From Saprospiraceae bacterium (lineage in GTDB: Bacteria; Bacteroidota; Bacteroidia; Chitinophagales; Saprospiraceae), in contig JADJXD010000001.1 in the NCBI GenBank assembly GCA_016715985.1, forward strand, positions 3,410,001-3,474,000: DNA of 64,000 bases, read 5' to 3'. This document shows positions 63,533-64,000 of this stretch, piece by piece. Under the pieces are notes generated by a model. That model was not told where the DNA came from, did not search any database, and was given only the letters and a program-made list of their open reading frames with translations. The first letter of the stretch is position 1. Each line of letters begins with the position of its first letter. The position numbers were made by a program, and so were the translations under genes.

Positions 63533-63551
63533 TAAGTAAATATTCACTTAC
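63532..63551. promoter_or_regulatory. Candidate operator palindrome upstream of dps
   Basis: GTAAGTAAATATTCACTTAC: 20 bp, symmetric at 9 of 10 pairs. It sits at the expected transcription start, so a bound repressor would block RNA polymerase. A PerR/Fur/TetR-type regulator is a guess. Confidence 0.5.
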
Positions 63552-63653
63552 TTTTAAATTGCGTTGAGTTAATGGTTAAGTATCTTAAATCTGGACAGAG
63601 TATTAGGACGGAATATATAGGAATTTGAATTTGTAATTATTAAAAACAAAAGG

Positions 63654-64000
63654 ATGAATAGCTTAAATGCGATAGGATTACAACAGGACAAAGCAGAACA
63701 ATTAGCCGTAAAACTAAATGAATTATTGGCTAATTATTCTATTTTTTATCAGAATACCCGTGGGTATCATTGGAATATAAAGGGTGATAAATTTTTTGAA
63801 CTGCATTTGAAATTTGAGGAACTATATAATGATTTATTGCTTAAAATTGATGAAATAGCTGAACGGATATTGACTTTGGGACAAACACCTGAACACAACT
63901 ACTCTGAGTACTCAAATCTATCCAATATTAAGGAAAGCAATAAAATTTCGGACGGATTGGTAGCAGTTACCCGGATTCTGGAAGCATTTAAAACCGTCAT
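63654..64000 (+). CDS. dps: Dps-family ferritin-like protein, 3' end outside window
   Basis: The first 115 residues of a Dps-type protein, cut by the window edge. MNSLNAIGLQQDKAEQLAVKL leads to the ferroxidase motif NTRGYHWNIKG (His) and KFEELYNDLLLKIDEIAERI (Asp/Glu ligands), followed by the usual LTLGQTP helix-turn. Dps stores iron and protects DNA in starvation or oxidative stress. A good AAAGGATG ribosome-site/start junction is visible. It is preceded by a promoter box and a candidate operator. Confidence 0.93.
   Translation, partial: MNSLNAIGLQQDKAEQLAVKLNELLANYSIFYQNTRGYHWNIKGDKFFELHLKFEELYNDLLLKIDEIAERILTLGQTPEHNYSEYSNLSNIKESNKISDGLVAVTRILEAFKTV

Larger units (their letters stand above)
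63230..63653. other. Gene-free region upstream of dps
   Basis: About 420 nt, AT-rich. It has a -7 box (63525-63532) and a near-perfect 20-bp palindrome (63532-63551). The remaining ~300 nt on the left are the leader of hldD and show nothing clear. Confidence 0.6.

Overview
The window looks like a chromosomal segment of a marine or wastewater-type member of the Bacteroidota, most likely close to the Saprospiria. The support is: low G+C content; at least eleven copies of the Bacteroidota -7 promoter box TAnnTTTG placed just upstream of genes; several secreted proteins ending in a type IX secretion (Por) sorting domain with the YPNPF/YPNP signature; a complete Na+-translocating NADH:quinone reductase operon; and a RicT-HolB gene pair. 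The family-level placement is inference; the phylum is fairly secure. Gene symbols are from recognised motifs only; no database search was possible.

Layout. 1-3.5 kb: a 5'-truncated periplasmic-type protein, a secreted alpha/beta hydrolase and a small lipoprotein. 3.8-4.35 kb: two tandem, very unusual tRNA-Leu-like genes, each with a 66-70 nt insertion in the variable arm and a GUC anticodon, followed by a strong terminator. 4.6-9.9 kb: housekeeping genes (BioD-like/DRTGG ATPase, FtsX-family permease, tyrS, OsmC). 10-11.2 kb: a decayed RelE-type toxin-antitoxin locus and a small membrane protein. 11.3-15.1 kb: a three-gene operon of nucleoside-type transporter, unknown membrane protein and Gfo/Idh oxidoreductase. 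15.3-20.3 kb: an anti-phage island of three genes that overlap by 4 nt (HNH endonuclease, HamA, HamB), i.e. Hachiman with an extra nuclease. 20.7-35 kb: a B12-type radical SAM protein, T9SS cargo, rsmG, cystathionine beta-synthase, small membrane/lipoproteins, and an ECF sigma factor operon whose second gene joins an inner-membrane helix to a predicted outer-membrane barrel. 35-36 kb: DUF2442 protein and a second decayed toxin-antitoxin pair (YoeB-like). 36-44 kb: glycosyltransferase, flippase, subtilisin-like T9SS protease and TPR/PD40/SPOR protein. 44-49 kb: lpdA, ricT, holB, queD-like. 50-56.6 kb: nqrABCDEF, with nqrA split by a one-base frameshift. 56.7-64 kb: small stress membrane protein, ATP-grasp enzyme, dcd, serA-like dehydrogenase, lipoprotein, S41-like protein, hldD and the start of dps.

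How it fits together: most of the window is ordinary core genome arranged in short operons separated by bidirectional hairpin terminators. Accessory content is concentrated in three places: the tRNA-like pair, the HNH-HamA-HamB island, and the two toxin-antitoxin relics. GC-rich palindromic repeats with a shared CGGGCAGGC core lie between convergent gene ends, against an otherwise AT-rich background.
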